NCBI RefSeq assembly: GCF_000426445.1
Contig: NZ_AUFJ01000013.1
Span: 163,846 to 227,845 of the forward strand
DNA length: 64,000 nt
DNA from: Brevibacterium album DSM 18261
GTDB lineage: Bacteria; Actinomycetota; Actinomycetes; Actinomycetales; Brevibacteriaceae
Direction of reading: 5' to 3'
A program made the position numbers and the translations under genes. The notes beneath the pieces are model-generated. The model saw nothing but the letters and a program-made list of their open reading frames with translations. It was not told the DNA's origin and did not search any database. Positions 46,146-55,310 of this stretch are shown here, piece by piece. Numbering within the stretch: position 1 is the stretch's first letter; each line of letters begins with the position of its first letter.

Positions 46146-47216
46146 ATGTCGATCCCCACCAAGGTCCTGCAGAAGACCGGGCCGCAGGAGCCCTTCCGCG
46201 TCACGACCATCGAGCGCCGGGACGTGGGCGCGCACGATGTCCTCATCGACATCCGGGCCGCCGGCATCTGCCACAGCGACATCCACACCATCCGCAACGA
46301 ATGGGGTGAGGCGCACTTCCCGCTCACGGTGGGACACGAGATCGCCGGCGTCGTCGAGGCGGTGGGGCCGGAGGTCACCGCATGGCGGCCGGGCGACCGC
46401 GTGGGCGTGGGCTGCCTCGTGAACGCGTGCGGCGAGTGCGGGGAGTGCACCGCCGGCTTCGAGCAGAACTGTGAGGCGCAGAAGGTCGGCACCTACAACT
46501 CGGTGGACCTCGACGGCACGATCACGCAGGGAGGATACGCCGAGAAGGTCGTCGTGGACGACCGCTTCGTCTGCCGCATCCCCGACTCGCTGGACTTCGA
46601 CACGGCCGCGCCGCTGCTGTGCGCCGGCATCACCTCCTATGCACCGCTCTCCCGCTGGAACGTGGGGCCCGGAACGAAGGTCGCGGTGCTGGGCCTGGGC
46701 GGTCTGGGGCACATGGGCGTGCAGATCGCCCGTGCCATGGGCGCCGAGGTCACGGTCCTCTCCCGCAGCCTCCGCAAGGAGGAGACCGCGCGGCGGCTGG
46801 GCGCCTCCCAGGTGCTCTCCACCGCGGAGGAGGGCTTCTTCTCCGCGCACCGCGGCGAGTTCGACTTCATCCTCAACTCCGTCAGTGCCGATCTCCCGCT
46901 GAACCGCTACCTGGGACTGCTGGCACCGCGCGGGGTCATGGCCGTCGTGGGTCTGCCGCCCGAGGCGCAGGCGCTGAAGTTCGGCGCGCTCATCGCGGGA
47001 GCCAAGGTGCTCACGGGCTCCAACATCGGCGGGATCGCGGAGACCCAGGAGATGCTCGACTTCTGCGCCGAGCACGGCATCGGCTCCTGGATCGAGAAGA
47101 TCGGCGTGGCCGATGTCGAAGCCGCCTACGACCGCGTGGTCGCAGGCGATGTCCTCTTCCGCTTCGTCATCGACACCGCGACGTTCGCGGAGGCGGAGGT
47201 CGCGGAGGCCGGCTGA
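46146..47216 (+). CDS. Zinc-dependent alcohol dehydrogenase (cinnamyl-alcohol dehydrogenase type)
   Basis: A 356-residue medium-chain dehydrogenase: catalytic zinc ligands in GICHSDIH and VGHEIAGVVE, structural zinc cluster CGECGECTAGFEQNC, and the NADP-type Rossmann loop GLGGLGHMGVQIA. It oxidises alcohols or reduces aldehydes in the cytoplasm; family members act on aromatic and aliphatic substrates. AGGAGG lies 5-6 bases before ATG 46146. Divergent from the TetR gene with a shared operator, so it probably supplies aldehydes or acids to the acyl-CoA block. Confidence 0.93.
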   Translation: MSIPTKVLQKTGPQEPFRVTTIERRDVGAHDVLIDIRAAGICHSDIHTIRNEWGEAHFPLTVGHEIAGVVEAVGPEVTAWRPGDRVGVGCLVNACGECGECTAGFEQNCEAQKVGTYNSVDLDGTITQGGYAEKVVVDDRFVCRIPDSLDFDTAAPLLCAGITSYAPLSRWNVGPGTKVAVLGLGGLGHMGVQIARAMGAEVTVLSRSLRKEETARRLGASQVLSTAEEGFFSAHRGEFDFILNSVSADLPLNRYLGLLAPRGVMAVVGLPPEAQALKFGALIAGAKVLTGSNIGGIAETQEMLDFCAEHGIGSWIEKIGVADVEAAYDRVVAGDVLFRFVIDTATFAEAEVAEAG

Positions 47217-47286
47217 GGCGGGGCGGGCCTGCGGGTACCGGCATACAGGCCCACCGCCGCCCCCTGCTGCCTGGCCGCACGCGGTT

Positions 47287-47341
47287 GTCGTCTGCCGTGC
47301 GAACGCGATTCTGCGCGAAACGCGTTGGCACGGCAGACCAC
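47287..47341. repeat. Inverted repeat, family C copy 2
   Basis: Arms of 21 bases (47287-47307, 47321-47341) with two mismatches; shares GGTTGTCGTCTGCCGTGCG with the copy at 85-141, 47 kb away. It stands between convergent genes (alcohol dehydrogenase and flavin oxidase). Confidence 0.8.
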
Positions 47342-47433
47342 TTCCGTGGGTGCGGATGGAGGGTGCGGGCACACTGACCTGCGGCGGGCCATTCCCGCGG
47401 GTGCGGGGTGGCCCCGCGGGCGCGCCCCCGGCC

Positions 47434-48798
47434 TCAGTCGCCGAACACGCGGCGGATGTGGTCGTTCGCGAACACGCCGGCGGGATCGAGTTCGCGCCGC
47501 ACGGCCTGGAACTCCTCCCAGCGGGGGTACAGCCGCGCGAACCGGTCCGCGTCGAGGTCGTGCCATTTGCCCCAGTGCGGCCGCCCGCCGTGGGCCAGCG
47601 CGATCTCCCCGAGCCCCGCGAAGAACCCCCGGTGCTCGATGCCCTCGGACACGTGCGCGGCGATGTAGCACGTGTCCCGCCCGTAGGAGGAGCTCAGCAG
47701 CGAGTCCTCGTCACCCTGGACGAAGCGCACCTCGAAGGGGAAGTTCACGGGCAGATTCCTGCTCTCGACGAAGGCGCGCATCTCCGTGAGGACGGCGGCC
47801 GCGGCGGCGCAGGGCAGCGCCCATTCCGTCTCCACGAACCGGTCGTTGCGGGCGGAGATGAGGATCCGATGCGAGGGGCCCTCGAAGGTGTGGACGCCCA
47901 CGGAGGCGCTGAGCCTGCGGTTGAGCTCGGGGATGCGGGAGGGGTCGGCCCGTCCCAGGGCGACGGCCTCGGCCATCGTGAGGTGGTCGGCGGGTGCGAC
48001 CTCGGTGCGGGACCGCACCTCGCCCCCGCCTGCCCCGGCCGTGCCGCCGCCCCCAGCAGCCCCGCCGGGCCCGTCGGCGAGGTCGATCCGCTTGACCATC
48101 GCGCTGTCGCTGTACGGGAACGTGAAGAATTCGAAGTGCCGGTGGGCGTCGGCCTCGGCGTCGAGGCGGGTGAGCAGCTCGTCGAGAGGCTCGGTGCTCA
48201 GCCGCTCCCGCAGGCGGTAGGCCGGTGCCACGCGCAGGGTGTACGCGGTGACGACGCCGAGCGCCCCGTTCGTCAGCCGTGCCGCGCGCAGCAGGCGGGG
48301 ATCGTCGGCCGTGCATTCGATGACCTCGCCCGAGGCCGTCACCAGCTCGACCGCCTCCACGAGGGTGGGCAGGCCGCCCATGCCGGCGCCGGTCCCGTGC
48401 GTGCCGGTGGAGACTGCGCCCGCGAGCGACTGGCGGTCCACATCTCCGAGGTTGATCATGGCCAGGCCGTGCCGGTCGAGCTCCTCGTTGAGCTCCCAGA
48501 GCCGCGTGCCTGCCGCCACCCGCACCCGGTGGTCCTGCGCGTCGACGTCGAGCAGCCCCTTCATGCCGTCGAGGCTGAGCAGGGTCCCGGGGGTGGCGAC
48601 GTTGTCGCCGAAGGAGTGCCCGGCTCCCACCACTCGCAGGGGCTCTCCGGCCGAGGCCGCGGCCGCGACGGCCTCCCGCACCTCGGCGAGGCTCGCGGCG
48701 ACCGGTGCCCTGGCCGGGAGGCAGCTGACGGTCCGCGACCAGTTCTGCCACTGTCGGGCGGTGCCGGCGTCCTGGGCCGGCGGTGGGGCCTGTTTCAT
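47434..48798 (-). CDS. FAD-linked sugar-lactone oxidase (D-arabinono-1,4-lactone oxidase family)
   Basis: A 454-residue flavoenzyme of the VAO/PCMH group: FAD attachment His61 in VVGAGHSFGD, GAVSTGTHGTGAG in the FAD domain and the C-terminal HWGKWHDL active-site block typical of aldonolactone and alditol oxidases. It oxidises an aldonolactone or polyol with O2, giving H2O2. A Gly-rich insertion lies near residue 245. AGGAG is 12 bases before the ATG. It follows the PLP deaminase/aldolase gene, a pairing I remember from other actinobacteria. Confidence 0.88.
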   Translation of the reverse strand: MKQAPPPAQDAGTARQWQNWSRTVSCLPARAPVAASLAEVREAVAAAASAGEPLRVVGAGHSFGDNVATPGTLLSLDGMKGLLDVDAQDHRVRVAAGTRLWELNEELDRHGLAMINLGDVDRQSLAGAVSTGTHGTGAGMGGLPTLVEAVELVTASGEVIECTADDPRLLRAARLTNGALGVVTAYTLRVAPAYRLRERLSTEPLDELLTRLDAEADAHRHFEFFTFPYSDSAMVKRIDLADGPGGAAGGGGTAGAGGGEVRSRTEVAPADHLTMAEAVALGRADPSRIPELNRRLSASVGVHTFEGPSHRILISARNDRFVETEWALPCAAAAAVLTEMRAFVESRNLPVNFPFEVRFVQGDEDSLLSSSYGRDTCYIAAHVSEGIEHRGFFAGLGEIALAHGGRPHWGKWHDLDADRFARLYPRWEEFQAVRRELDPAGVFANDHIRRVFGD

Positions 48799-49028
48799 GT
48801 GTCATCACTCTCCTGATGTCGATGCGGCGCGCGACCGCATCCGTGTCGACGGGTTCGCGTCCGCGTGCTGGTGTGCGGGGCTGTCGCACTGGGCGCAGAT
48901 GTTCTCAGTGCGGGGCCGCCGGGCCGGGTGCGGAGTTCCTCGGCGCAGAGCTGTGCGCAGGGCCTCGCGAAGTGGGCGCGGGAGCGCTCGCCGCGCCCGC
49001 TCGCCGCCTCCGCGCAGGAGCGACTGCC

Positions 49029-50315
49029 TCAGAGGAAGCACCGGCCCTCGCCGCGGTACGTCGGCAGCGCGCCGAGGAGCCTGCCCCCGTCCGCGGAGTC
49101 GATGAGGCGGACGGCGGGCACGTGCTCGGCGAGCTCGCCGGACTTCGTGTGCCGCAGCCAGACGCGGTCACCCACCCGGAGCGCTTGGGCGGCCTCACCG
49201 CGCAGCGGGGTCTGCACCTCGCCGGCACCCTCCGTGGGGGTGTATTCGAGGCCTGCCGGCCACACCGGCTGCGGCAGCCGGTCCGGCCCCGGCGAGCCCG
49301 AGGCGATCCACCCGCCGCCCAGCAGCGTCGCGATGTCCGGGGCGGGCTTCCGGACCACGGACAGGGCGAATGCGGCCGCGGGTGCGGGGGTGAAGGCGGT
49401 GTAGTGATCGAACAGGTGGGGGCCCAGCAGGCCGGAGCCCGCGGCGACCTCCGTCACGCTCGGGTCCTCGCGGGTGGTCTCGATGGACCCGGTGCCGCCG
49501 CCGTTGACGAACTCGAGGTCGTGCCCGGCCGCCTGCGCGATCTCGCGGACCCGGGCCACCGCCTCGGGCCTGCGGACGGCGAGCTCTGCGACCGAGGCGC
49601 GCTTCATCTCGCGGATCGCCTCGGCTCCGGGGCCCTCGTCTGTGACTCCGGCCACCTGCGCCTCATAGGACATGAGGCCGACGAGGCGGAAGCCGGGACG
49701 CCGCGCGACCTCCTGTGCCAGCGCGGCCAGGTCGTCTGCGCTGTGCAGCGGGGAGCGGTGCACTCCGGCGCGCCGCGTGCTCCCGTCCGGCTGCTCCATG
49801 AGGAGCGAGGCGTCGAGGTCGAGGGCCACGCGGACCCTCGCGCGCCCGGCCGGCGGCGCGAGCTCGTCCACGAGGTCGAGGTGTGCGGGATCGTCGACCA
49901 TGATCGTGACGGCCGCGGCGAGTGCGGGATCGGAGGCGAGGCGCCGGAGGGCCGCGCGGTCCGCGCTGGGATAGGCCACCACGATGTCGTCGAAGCCGGA
50001 CTCCGCGAGCCACAGGGCCTCCGGCAGGGTGAAGGCGAGGACGCCCCGGTAGCCGGGGAGCGCGAGCACCGCCTCGAGGACGGCGCGGATGCGGACGGAT
50101 TTGCTGGCCACGCGCACCGGCATGCCCTGTGCACGCCTGAGGATGTCGTGCGCGTTCCAGGCCAGGGCGCCGCGGTCGAGCACTGCGAAGGGCGGGTCCA
50201 GCTCCGCGGCGGCGGCGTCCACGGCGGCCCAGTGCGCGGCGGGGTCTCGGAGGGCCTCGGGGACTGCGGCGGCGGCCGGGAGCCGGAGGTCGAGAAGGGG
50301 TGCGCGGTCGTTCAT
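49029..50315 (-). CDS. PLP-dependent amino-acid deaminase/aldolase (alanine racemase N-terminal fold)
   Basis: A 428-residue protein with an alanine-racemase-like barrel: the PLP lysine is Lys72 in RVASKSVRI, followed by GVLAFTLPEA and GLMSYEAQVAG, and a C-terminal domain of the D-serine dehydratase/D-threonine aldolase kind ending in Cys-Phe-Leu. It should deaminate or cleave a D-hydroxy-amino acid. It is divergent from the amidase, and the dyad at 50401-50420 lies between them, so it may belong to the same regulon. The 230-base gap before the oxidase gene (48799-49028) holds nothing I can identify. Confidence 0.85.
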   Translation of the reverse strand: MNDRAPLLDLRLPAAAAVPEALRDPAAHWAAVDAAAAELDPPFAVLDRGALAWNAHDILRRAQGMPVRVASKSVRIRAVLEAVLALPGYRGVLAFTLPEALWLAESGFDDIVVAYPSADRAALRRLASDPALAAAVTIMVDDPAHLDLVDELAPPAGRARVRVALDLDASLLMEQPDGSTRRAGVHRSPLHSADDLAALAQEVARRPGFRLVGLMSYEAQVAGVTDEGPGAEAIREMKRASVAELAVRRPEAVARVREIAQAAGHDLEFVNGGGTGSIETTREDPSVTEVAAGSGLLGPHLFDHYTAFTPAPAAAFALSVVRKPAPDIATLLGGGWIASGSPGPDRLPQPVWPAGLEYTPTEGAGEVQTPLRGEAAQALRVGDRVWLRHTKSGELAEHVPAVRLIDSADGGRLLGALPTYRGEGRCFL

Positions 50316-50400
50316 GGAGGCCTTTCTGCCGGCCGGGTCCGTGCGGGGAGGCTCCCGGGGACCCTGGATGTGTCGGGAATCACGTGCTAGTGTTCCATGT

Positions 50401-50420
50401 TATTGGTCGGTCGTCCAATA
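50401..50420. promoter_or_regulatory. Candidate operator of the amidase/deaminase divergent promoters
   Basis: TATTGG-N8-CCAATA, perfect 6-bp arms. Inside it, 50407-50418 reads TCGGTCGTCCAA, 10 of 12 identical to TCGGTCATCCGA before the importer (55265). TATAAA (50419-50424) for the amidase and minus-strand TAACAT (50397-50402) for the deaminase flank it as possible -10 boxes. Confidence 0.52.
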
Positions 50421-50547
50421 TAAAACACTGAGCCTCGCACGGGAGCAGGGCGGGGCGGTCGGCACATGAGAGCGGGCGGTGGCCGAGAGCGTCCCGCCGC
50501 CGGCGCCGGGGGCCTGTGGCGCCTCGGCGGACGAGGGAAGGGGAGAC

Positions 50548-51978
50548 ATGGCCGGTGAACTGACGTGGCTGAGCACTCGCGAGCTCGCGGCGCGCATCGC
50601 GGCGGGGGAGGTGAGCGCCGTCGAGGCGGTGCGGGACCACCTCGCGCGCATCGACGAGGTGAACGGCGAGCTCAATGCCGTCATCGCACTGGACGCCGAG
50701 ACCGCCCTCGAGCGGGCGGCCGCCGCCGATGCCGCACGTGCGGCGGGTGAGCCGCTCGGCCTGCTGCACGGCGTGCCGATGACGCACAAGGACTCCCATG
50801 CCGCGGCGGGACTGCCGACGACCTGGGGCTCGCTCCTGCTCAGGGACGCGGTGGCCGCGGAGGATTGCCTGCCCGTCGCCCGGCTCAAGCGCGCCGGGGT
50901 GATCACGACGGGCAAGACCAACCTGCCCGAGCTCGGCGCTGGCTCCCACACGTTCAACCCGCTCTTCGGGACTACGCGCAACCCCTATGACAGGAGCCGG
51001 TCGGCCGGAGGCTCTTCCGGTGGTGCCGCGGCCGTGATCGCGGCGGGCGTGCAGGGCTCGGGCGACGGCTCGGACATGGGCGGCTCGCTGCGCACCCCGG
51101 GGTCCTTCAACAGCATCGTGGGCTTCCGGCCTTCGAACGGCAGGCTGCCCAATGTCTCGCCCAATCCCTGGTCGTGGATGACCCAGTCCGGGTACATGGC
51201 GCGCGAGGTCGGGGACGTCGCCCTGCTCATGCAGGCCACGGCCGGTCCCCATCCCGCCGGCCCGGGCTCGATCCACGAGGGCGGCGAGGTCTTCGACCTC
51301 CCCGAGTTCGCGCTCGGGGCGGCCTGGGAGCCGGGACTCGCCGACCTCCGGGTGGGGTTCTCCGCGGACCTCGGCGGGCTCGTGGAGGTGGAGCCGGAGG
51401 TGCGCGCGGTGGTCGAGGGCGCGGCCGGGGTGCTCGCCGGCCTGGGTGCCGAGGTCGGGGCCGCCGCCATCGACCTGCGGGACGCCGATGAGGTGTTCCG
51501 CGTCCAGCGCGCCTATGACTTCTTCTGCGGGTTCGGAGAGCTCGCCGAGGCGCACCCCGGCGGGATCAAGGACTTCGTCGCGGAGAACATCGAGCTCGGG
51601 CGCAGGCTCACGGCGGCGGATCTGCGGGACCGCGACCGGGCGCGGACCCGGCTGGCCGCCGCCGTCCACGCGTTCTTCGCGGACCACGACGTCATGGTCT
51701 GCACCAGCAGCCAGGTGCTCCCCTTCGACGCTGAGATCGAGTACCCGGTCGCCGTGAACGGGGTCGCGATGCCGGACTACCTGGGCTGGATGCGGGCGGC
51801 CACGCTCGTCTCGGCGACGGGGTGCCCGGCCGTGTCCGTCCCCGGCGGCTTCAGCGCGGGCGGGCTCCCCGTGGGCGTGCAGATCGTCGCCGCGCCCGGC
51901 CGGGACGTCGAGCTGCTCAGGGTCGCGCACGCCTTCGAGGCCGCGACCGGGCATGGCAGGAGGCGCCCCAACCTCTGA
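50548..51978 (+). CDS. Amidase signature family hydrolase
   Basis: A 476-residue amidase with the full Ser-cisSer-Lys triad: Lys81 in THKDSH, Ser156 in GGSSGGAAA and nucleophile Ser180 in GSDMGGSLRTPG. It hydrolyses a carboxamide to acid and ammonia or amine. The start at ATG 50548 follows AGGGGAG; a 23-codon longer reading lacks any site. No signal peptide. First gene of the plus-strand catabolic island, with an operator-like dyad upstream. Other AS-family enzymes include GatA, but the context (no gatC/gatB) argues against that. Confidence 0.92.
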   Translation: MAGELTWLSTRELAARIAAGEVSAVEAVRDHLARIDEVNGELNAVIALDAETALERAAAADAARAAGEPLGLLHGVPMTHKDSHAAAGLPTTWGSLLLRDAVAAEDCLPVARLKRAGVITTGKTNLPELGAGSHTFNPLFGTTRNPYDRSRSAGGSSGGAAAVIAAGVQGSGDGSDMGGSLRTPGSFNSIVGFRPSNGRLPNVSPNPWSWMTQSGYMAREVGDVALLMQATAGPHPAGPGSIHEGGEVFDLPEFALGAAWEPGLADLRVGFSADLGGLVEVEPEVRAVVEGAAGVLAGLGAEVGAAAIDLRDADEVFRVQRAYDFFCGFGELAEAHPGGIKDFVAENIELGRRLTAADLRDRDRARTRLAAAVHAFFADHDVMVCTSSQVLPFDAEIEYPVAVNGVAMPDYLGWMRAATLVSATGCPAVSVPGGFSAGGLPVGVQIVAAPGRDVELLRVAHAFEAATGHGRRRPNL

Positions 51979-52045
51979 GCGCGACCGGGCGGGGTCTCTG
52001 CTGCGCGCGGCGTCTCTGCGAAGGCCTTTCCACACCCTGTCTATA

Positions 52046-52057
52046 TCGGTTAACCGA
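52046..52057. promoter_or_regulatory. Candidate operator before the transketolase genes
   Basis: TCGGTTAACCGA, a perfect 12-bp palindrome directly after the -10-like CTATAT (52041-52046). Consensus with the copies at 50407 and 55265 is close to TCGGTYAWCCGA. Confidence 0.58.
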
Positions 52058-52080
52058 AGAAATCAGAAGGAGAATTCACC

Positions 52081-52950
52081 ATGTCCATCGCGACGCCCGT
52101 CCGGGAGCTGCCGGGCCGCTCGAAGGTCCCCTTCGAAGTGCTGGAGGAGAAGGCCCGCTTCATCCGGCTCGAGACCGTCCGCCTCACGAGGATCGCGGGG
52201 GCCGGGCACTACTCGGCCGTGTTCTCCTGTGCGGAGCTGCTCGCGGCGCTGTACTACCGCGAGCTGCGCATCGACCCGCGCGAGCCGGCGCACCCCGCCC
52301 GGGACCGCTTCGTCCTCAGCAAGGGCCACGCCGCGATCGGGCTCTACCCCGTGCTCGCGGACCTGGGGTTCTACGAGCCTGAGCTGCTGGAGTCCTTCAC
52401 CCGCATGGGCAGCCCCTTCGGCGATCACCCCGACATGAAGAAGATCCCCGGCATCGACTTCAGCTCCGGCTCGCTGGGCCACGGGCTCTCGGTGGGAGCG
52501 GGCATGGCGCTCGCCACCCGTCTGGCCGGGCACTCCGCGAACGTCTGGGTCATGACGGGCGACGGAGAGCTGGGGGAGGGGCAGATCTGGGAGGCGGCGA
52601 TGGCGGCCGCCCATCACCGCCTCGGCCGCCTGCGCGTGATCGTGGACGCCAACCAGCTGTGCATCGACGGCTTCACGCGGGACGTCATGGCGGTCGAGCC
52701 GATCGACGAGCGCTTCCGCGCCTTCGGCTGGGACGTGCATCGGATCGACGGTCACGATCTGCCCGCGATCCTCGCGACCTTCGATGCCCTGCCCTCCCAG
52801 GATCACGGCGCGCCGCAGTGCATCATCGCGGACACCGTCAAGGGCAGGGGAGTGGCGCGGATGGAGCTGAGCCCCGACTGGCACGTGGGCAACCTCGTGG
52901 GGCAGGACTATGACGATGTCGTCGCGGAGCTGGAAGGGGGCCAGGGATGA
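52081..52950 (+). CDS. Transketolase, N-terminal (ThDP-binding) subunit
   Basis: A 289-residue half-transketolase: SKGHAAIGLYPVLADLG, GSLGHGLSVGAGMA, and the thiamine diphosphate motif GDGELGEGQIWEAA ... DANQLCIDG. It binds the pyrophosphate of ThDP and, with the C-terminal subunit, transfers a two-carbon ketol unit from a ketose to an aldehyde. AAGGAG lies 8 bases upstream of the ATG; the stop overlaps the next gene by ATGA. Split transketolases in catabolic clusters often act on unusual sugars rather than in the pentose phosphate cycle. Confidence 0.93.
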   Translation: MSIATPVRELPGRSKVPFEVLEEKARFIRLETVRLTRIAGAGHYSAVFSCAELLAALYYRELRIDPREPAHPARDRFVLSKGHAAIGLYPVLADLGFYEPELLESFTRMGSPFGDHPDMKKIPGIDFSSGSLGHGLSVGAGMALATRLAGHSANVWVMTGDGELGEGQIWEAAMAAAHHRLGRLRVIVDANQLCIDGFTRDVMAVEPIDERFRAFGWDVHRIDGHDLPAILATFDALPSQDHGAPQCIIADTVKGRGVARMELSPDWHVGNLVGQDYDDVVAELEGGQG

Positions 52951-53993
52951 GCACGCAGCCACTCACCGGCACGGGCGAGCAGGACTGGCAGGACCAGTCC
53001 GAGGTCTTCAACGGCACGGCGGACACCGGGCTCAGGGACGCGCGCTCCTCAGACGGGAACGACACCCGGCAGATCCCGGCGTTCGTCTTCGGGGAGGAAC
53101 TCGCGGACCTCGCGGAGGAGGACCCGCGCATCGTGGTCCTCACTGCGGACCTCGGGCGGGCCAGCCGGGCGAACGACTTCCGCGAGCGGCACCCCGAGCG
53201 CTTCTTCAACACCGGCATCGCGGAGAAGAACATGATCACCATGGCCGCGGGCATGGCGAGCGCGGGATGCGTCCCGTTCGCCAGCACCTTCGCGTCCTTC
53301 GCCGCCCTGCTCGGGGCCGAGCAGATCCGCACCGACTGCGCCTATCCCCGGATGCCGGTGCGCGTGGTGGGCCACCACTCCGGGATCTCCCTGGGCTTCT
53401 ACGGCACCAGCCACCACAGCCTCGAGGACCTCGGGATCATGCGGACGATCGCGGACCTCACGGTCGTCGCCGCGACGGATGCGAACCACCTGCGGGCGGT
53501 GCTCCGGGCCGCGGTGGACCACCCGGGCGCGATGTACATCCGGCTGGGCCGCGGGCGCGATCCCCAGGTGTACGAGACCCCGCCGGAGGTCCGGTTCGGC
53601 CGCTCCCTGACCGTGCGGGAGGGGGGCGACCTCACGATCATCTCGGTGGGCTCCACCGTGCACCCCGCGCTCGAGGCCGCCGCGCGGCTGGGCGAGCACG
53701 GCATCGGTGTCCGTGTGATCGACATGTACTCGATCCGCCCGCTCGACCGGGAGGCGATCGAGCGGGCCGCCCGGGAGACCGGGCGCATCCTCGTCGTCGA
53801 GGAGGCGAACCTCACGAACGGCCTCGGCACCGCGGTGGGCGAGGTCCTGCTGGAGCTCGGCCTGCCCGGCGTGCGCTTCAGGAAGCACGGGGTCCCCGAC
53901 GAGCATGTCCCGGTGGGCCCGCCCGCCGCACTCTATGCCCACTACCGGCTCGACGCCCCCGGCATCGAGGCCGTCGCGAAGGAGCTGCTGTGA
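52947..53993 (+). CDS. Transketolase, C-terminal (pyrimidine-binding) subunit
   Basis: A 348-residue partner of the preceding subunit: VVLTADLGRASRANDF, FNTGIAEKNMITMAAGMA (with the catalytic Glu that protonates ThDP), GHHSGISLGFYGTSHHSLEDLG and YIRLGRG, then a transketolase C-terminal domain from about residue 225. It has an extra ~40-residue Asp/Gly-rich N-terminus. ATGA overlap with the first subunit and GTGA overlap with the aminotransferase make the three genes one tightly coupled unit. Confidence 0.93.
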   Translation: MSTQPLTGTGEQDWQDQSEVFNGTADTGLRDARSSDGNDTRQIPAFVFGEELADLAEEDPRIVVLTADLGRASRANDFRERHPERFFNTGIAEKNMITMAAGMASAGCVPFASTFASFAALLGAEQIRTDCAYPRMPVRVVGHHSGISLGFYGTSHHSLEDLGIMRTIADLTVVAATDANHLRAVLRAAVDHPGAMYIRLGRGRDPQVYETPPEVRFGRSLTVREGGDLTIISVGSTVHPALEAAARLGEHGIGVRVIDMYSIRPLDREAIERAARETGRILVVEEANLTNGLGTAVGEVLLELGLPGVRFRKHGVPDEHVPVGPPAALYAHYRLDAPGIEAVAKELL

Positions 53994-55222
53994 GCGCCGG
54001 GGACGGCAGGCCGCAGGACCGTGAGTGGAGGCGCCGCGCCGCAGCCGTCCTGCCTGCGGGGATGTACGGGCACATGGCCGCGCAGAAGCTGCCCGAGGGA
54101 TACCCCCAGTTCATGGACCACGGCGAGGGGTGCCGGCTCCGGGACGTCGACGGCCGCGAATTCATCGACTTCATGTGCGGCTGGGGACCCATCGTGCTCG
54201 GGCGCAGGCATCCCGAGGTCGAGGAGGCGGTGCGCGGGCAGCTCTCCCGCGGTGACGTGATGAACGGGCCGACGCCGGTCATGGTCGAGCTCGCCGAGGT
54301 GCTCACCGGGATGATCCCGCACGCGGACTGGACCGTGCTCGCGAAGAACGGCACCGATGCGACCACCGCCTGCGTCTCCACGGCGAGGGCGGCCACGGGC
54401 CGGCGCAAGATCCTCGTGGCCGCCGGCGCCTATCACGGGGCCGCGCCGTGGTGCAGCCCCTCCCTGGGCGGCGTGCTGCCGGAGGACCGCGCGCACCTCG
54501 ACTTCTTCGAGTACAACGACGCGGCCTCGGCGGAGGCGGCCGCGGACCGCGCAGGCGACGACCTCGCCGGCATCATCGTCTCTCCCGTGCGCCAGGAGCT
54601 GGGCAGGCGGCAGGAGCACGCGACGGCCGAATTCGCCCGCGGACTGCGCGGGATCGCGGACGCGCGCGGTGCCGCGCTCATCCTCGACGACGTGCGCTGC
54701 GGCTTCCGCCTCGACCTCGCGGGCAGCTGGGAGCCCCTGGGGGTGCGGCCCGACCTCGCCGCGTGGTCCAAGGCGATCGCCAACGGCCAGCCGCTCGCGG
54801 CGGTGACCGGCCGCGAGTGGCTGCGTGCAGGCGCGGAGGCCATCTACGTGACCGGCTCCTTCTGGTACTCGCCCGTCCCGATGGCCGCGGCGCTCGCCAC
54901 TCTGCGAGTGCTCCGCGAGACCGATGCCCTGGAGCGCATCCGCGCCGCCGGGGAGACGTTCGCGAGCGGGCTGCGCGCGCAGGCGAGCGCGCTCGGCCTC
55001 GAGGTCGAGGTCTCCGGGCCCGCGCAGATGCCGCTGCTGCAGTTCGCGGGCGATGAGCACCAGGAGCTCTCCCGTGCGTTCGCGGATGAGGCCGTGCGTC
55101 GCGGCGTGTACCTGCACCCGACGCACAACTGGTTCCTCTCAGCCGCGCACGGGCCCGAGGACATCGCACGGGCCCTCGAGATCACGGACGAGGCCTTCGC
55201 CGCACTGGCGGCGCGCGTCTGA
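53990..55222 (+). CDS. Class III PLP aminotransferase (glutamate-1-semialdehyde aminomutase-like)
   Basis: A 410-residue fold-type I enzyme: CGWGPIVLGRRHPEVEEA near the start, KNGTDATTACVSTARAATG at the phosphate-binding site, Asp233 in LILDDVRCGFR and the PLP lysine Lys261 in AAWSKAIANGQP. It lacks the exact GSA aminomutase signature, so a transaminase for an amino-ketone or amino-aldehyde is more likely than heme synthesis, and the neighbours agree. GTG 53990 overlaps the transketolase stop; longer readings run through that gene. Confidence 0.9.
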   Translation: MSAGDGRPQDREWRRRAAAVLPAGMYGHMAAQKLPEGYPQFMDHGEGCRLRDVDGREFIDFMCGWGPIVLGRRHPEVEEAVRGQLSRGDVMNGPTPVMVELAEVLTGMIPHADWTVLAKNGTDATTACVSTARAATGRRKILVAAGAYHGAAPWCSPSLGGVLPEDRAHLDFFEYNDAASAEAAADRAGDDLAGIIVSPVRQELGRRQEHATAEFARGLRGIADARGAALILDDVRCGFRLDLAGSWEPLGVRPDLAAWSKAIANGQPLAAVTGREWLRAGAEAIYVTGSFWYSPVPMAAALATLRVLRETDALERIRAAGETFASGLRAQASALGLEVEVSGPAQMPLLQFAGDEHQELSRAFADEAVRRGVYLHPTHNWFLSAAHGPEDIARALEITDEAFAALAARV

Positions 55223-55253
55223 TCTCAGGTCTGCGACATGAGTCACAGATATC

Positions 55254-55259
55254 TCTAGA
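55254..55259 (+). promoter_or_regulatory. -10 box of the importer operon
   Basis: TAGACA with GCGACA (55231-55236) 17 bases upstream as a weak -35. It predicts a start near 55266, inside the operator dyad. Confidence 0.4.
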
Positions 55260-55264
55260 CAATG

Positions 55265-55276
55265 TCGGTCATCCGA
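55265..55276. promoter_or_regulatory. Candidate operator before the ABC importer
   Basis: TCGGTCATCCGA: TCGG and CCGA arms four bases apart, 10 of 12 identical to the palindrome at 52046. It covers the predicted transcription start. Confidence 0.57.
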
Positions 55277-55310
55277 TGAAGAATAAAGCGAACGGAACGA
55301 GGAGGGATGC

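Noticed and set aside
50548..51978. GatA subunit of the tRNA amidotransferase
   Set aside because: The catalytic triad is shared by all amidase-signature enzymes; there is no gatB or gatC nearby, and the context is catabolic.
53990..55222. Heme-biosynthesis gene hemL
   Set aside because: The aminotransferase resembles glutamate-1-semialdehyde aminomutase in fold but sits in a transport/catabolic operon with no other heme gene and lacks the precise hemL signature.
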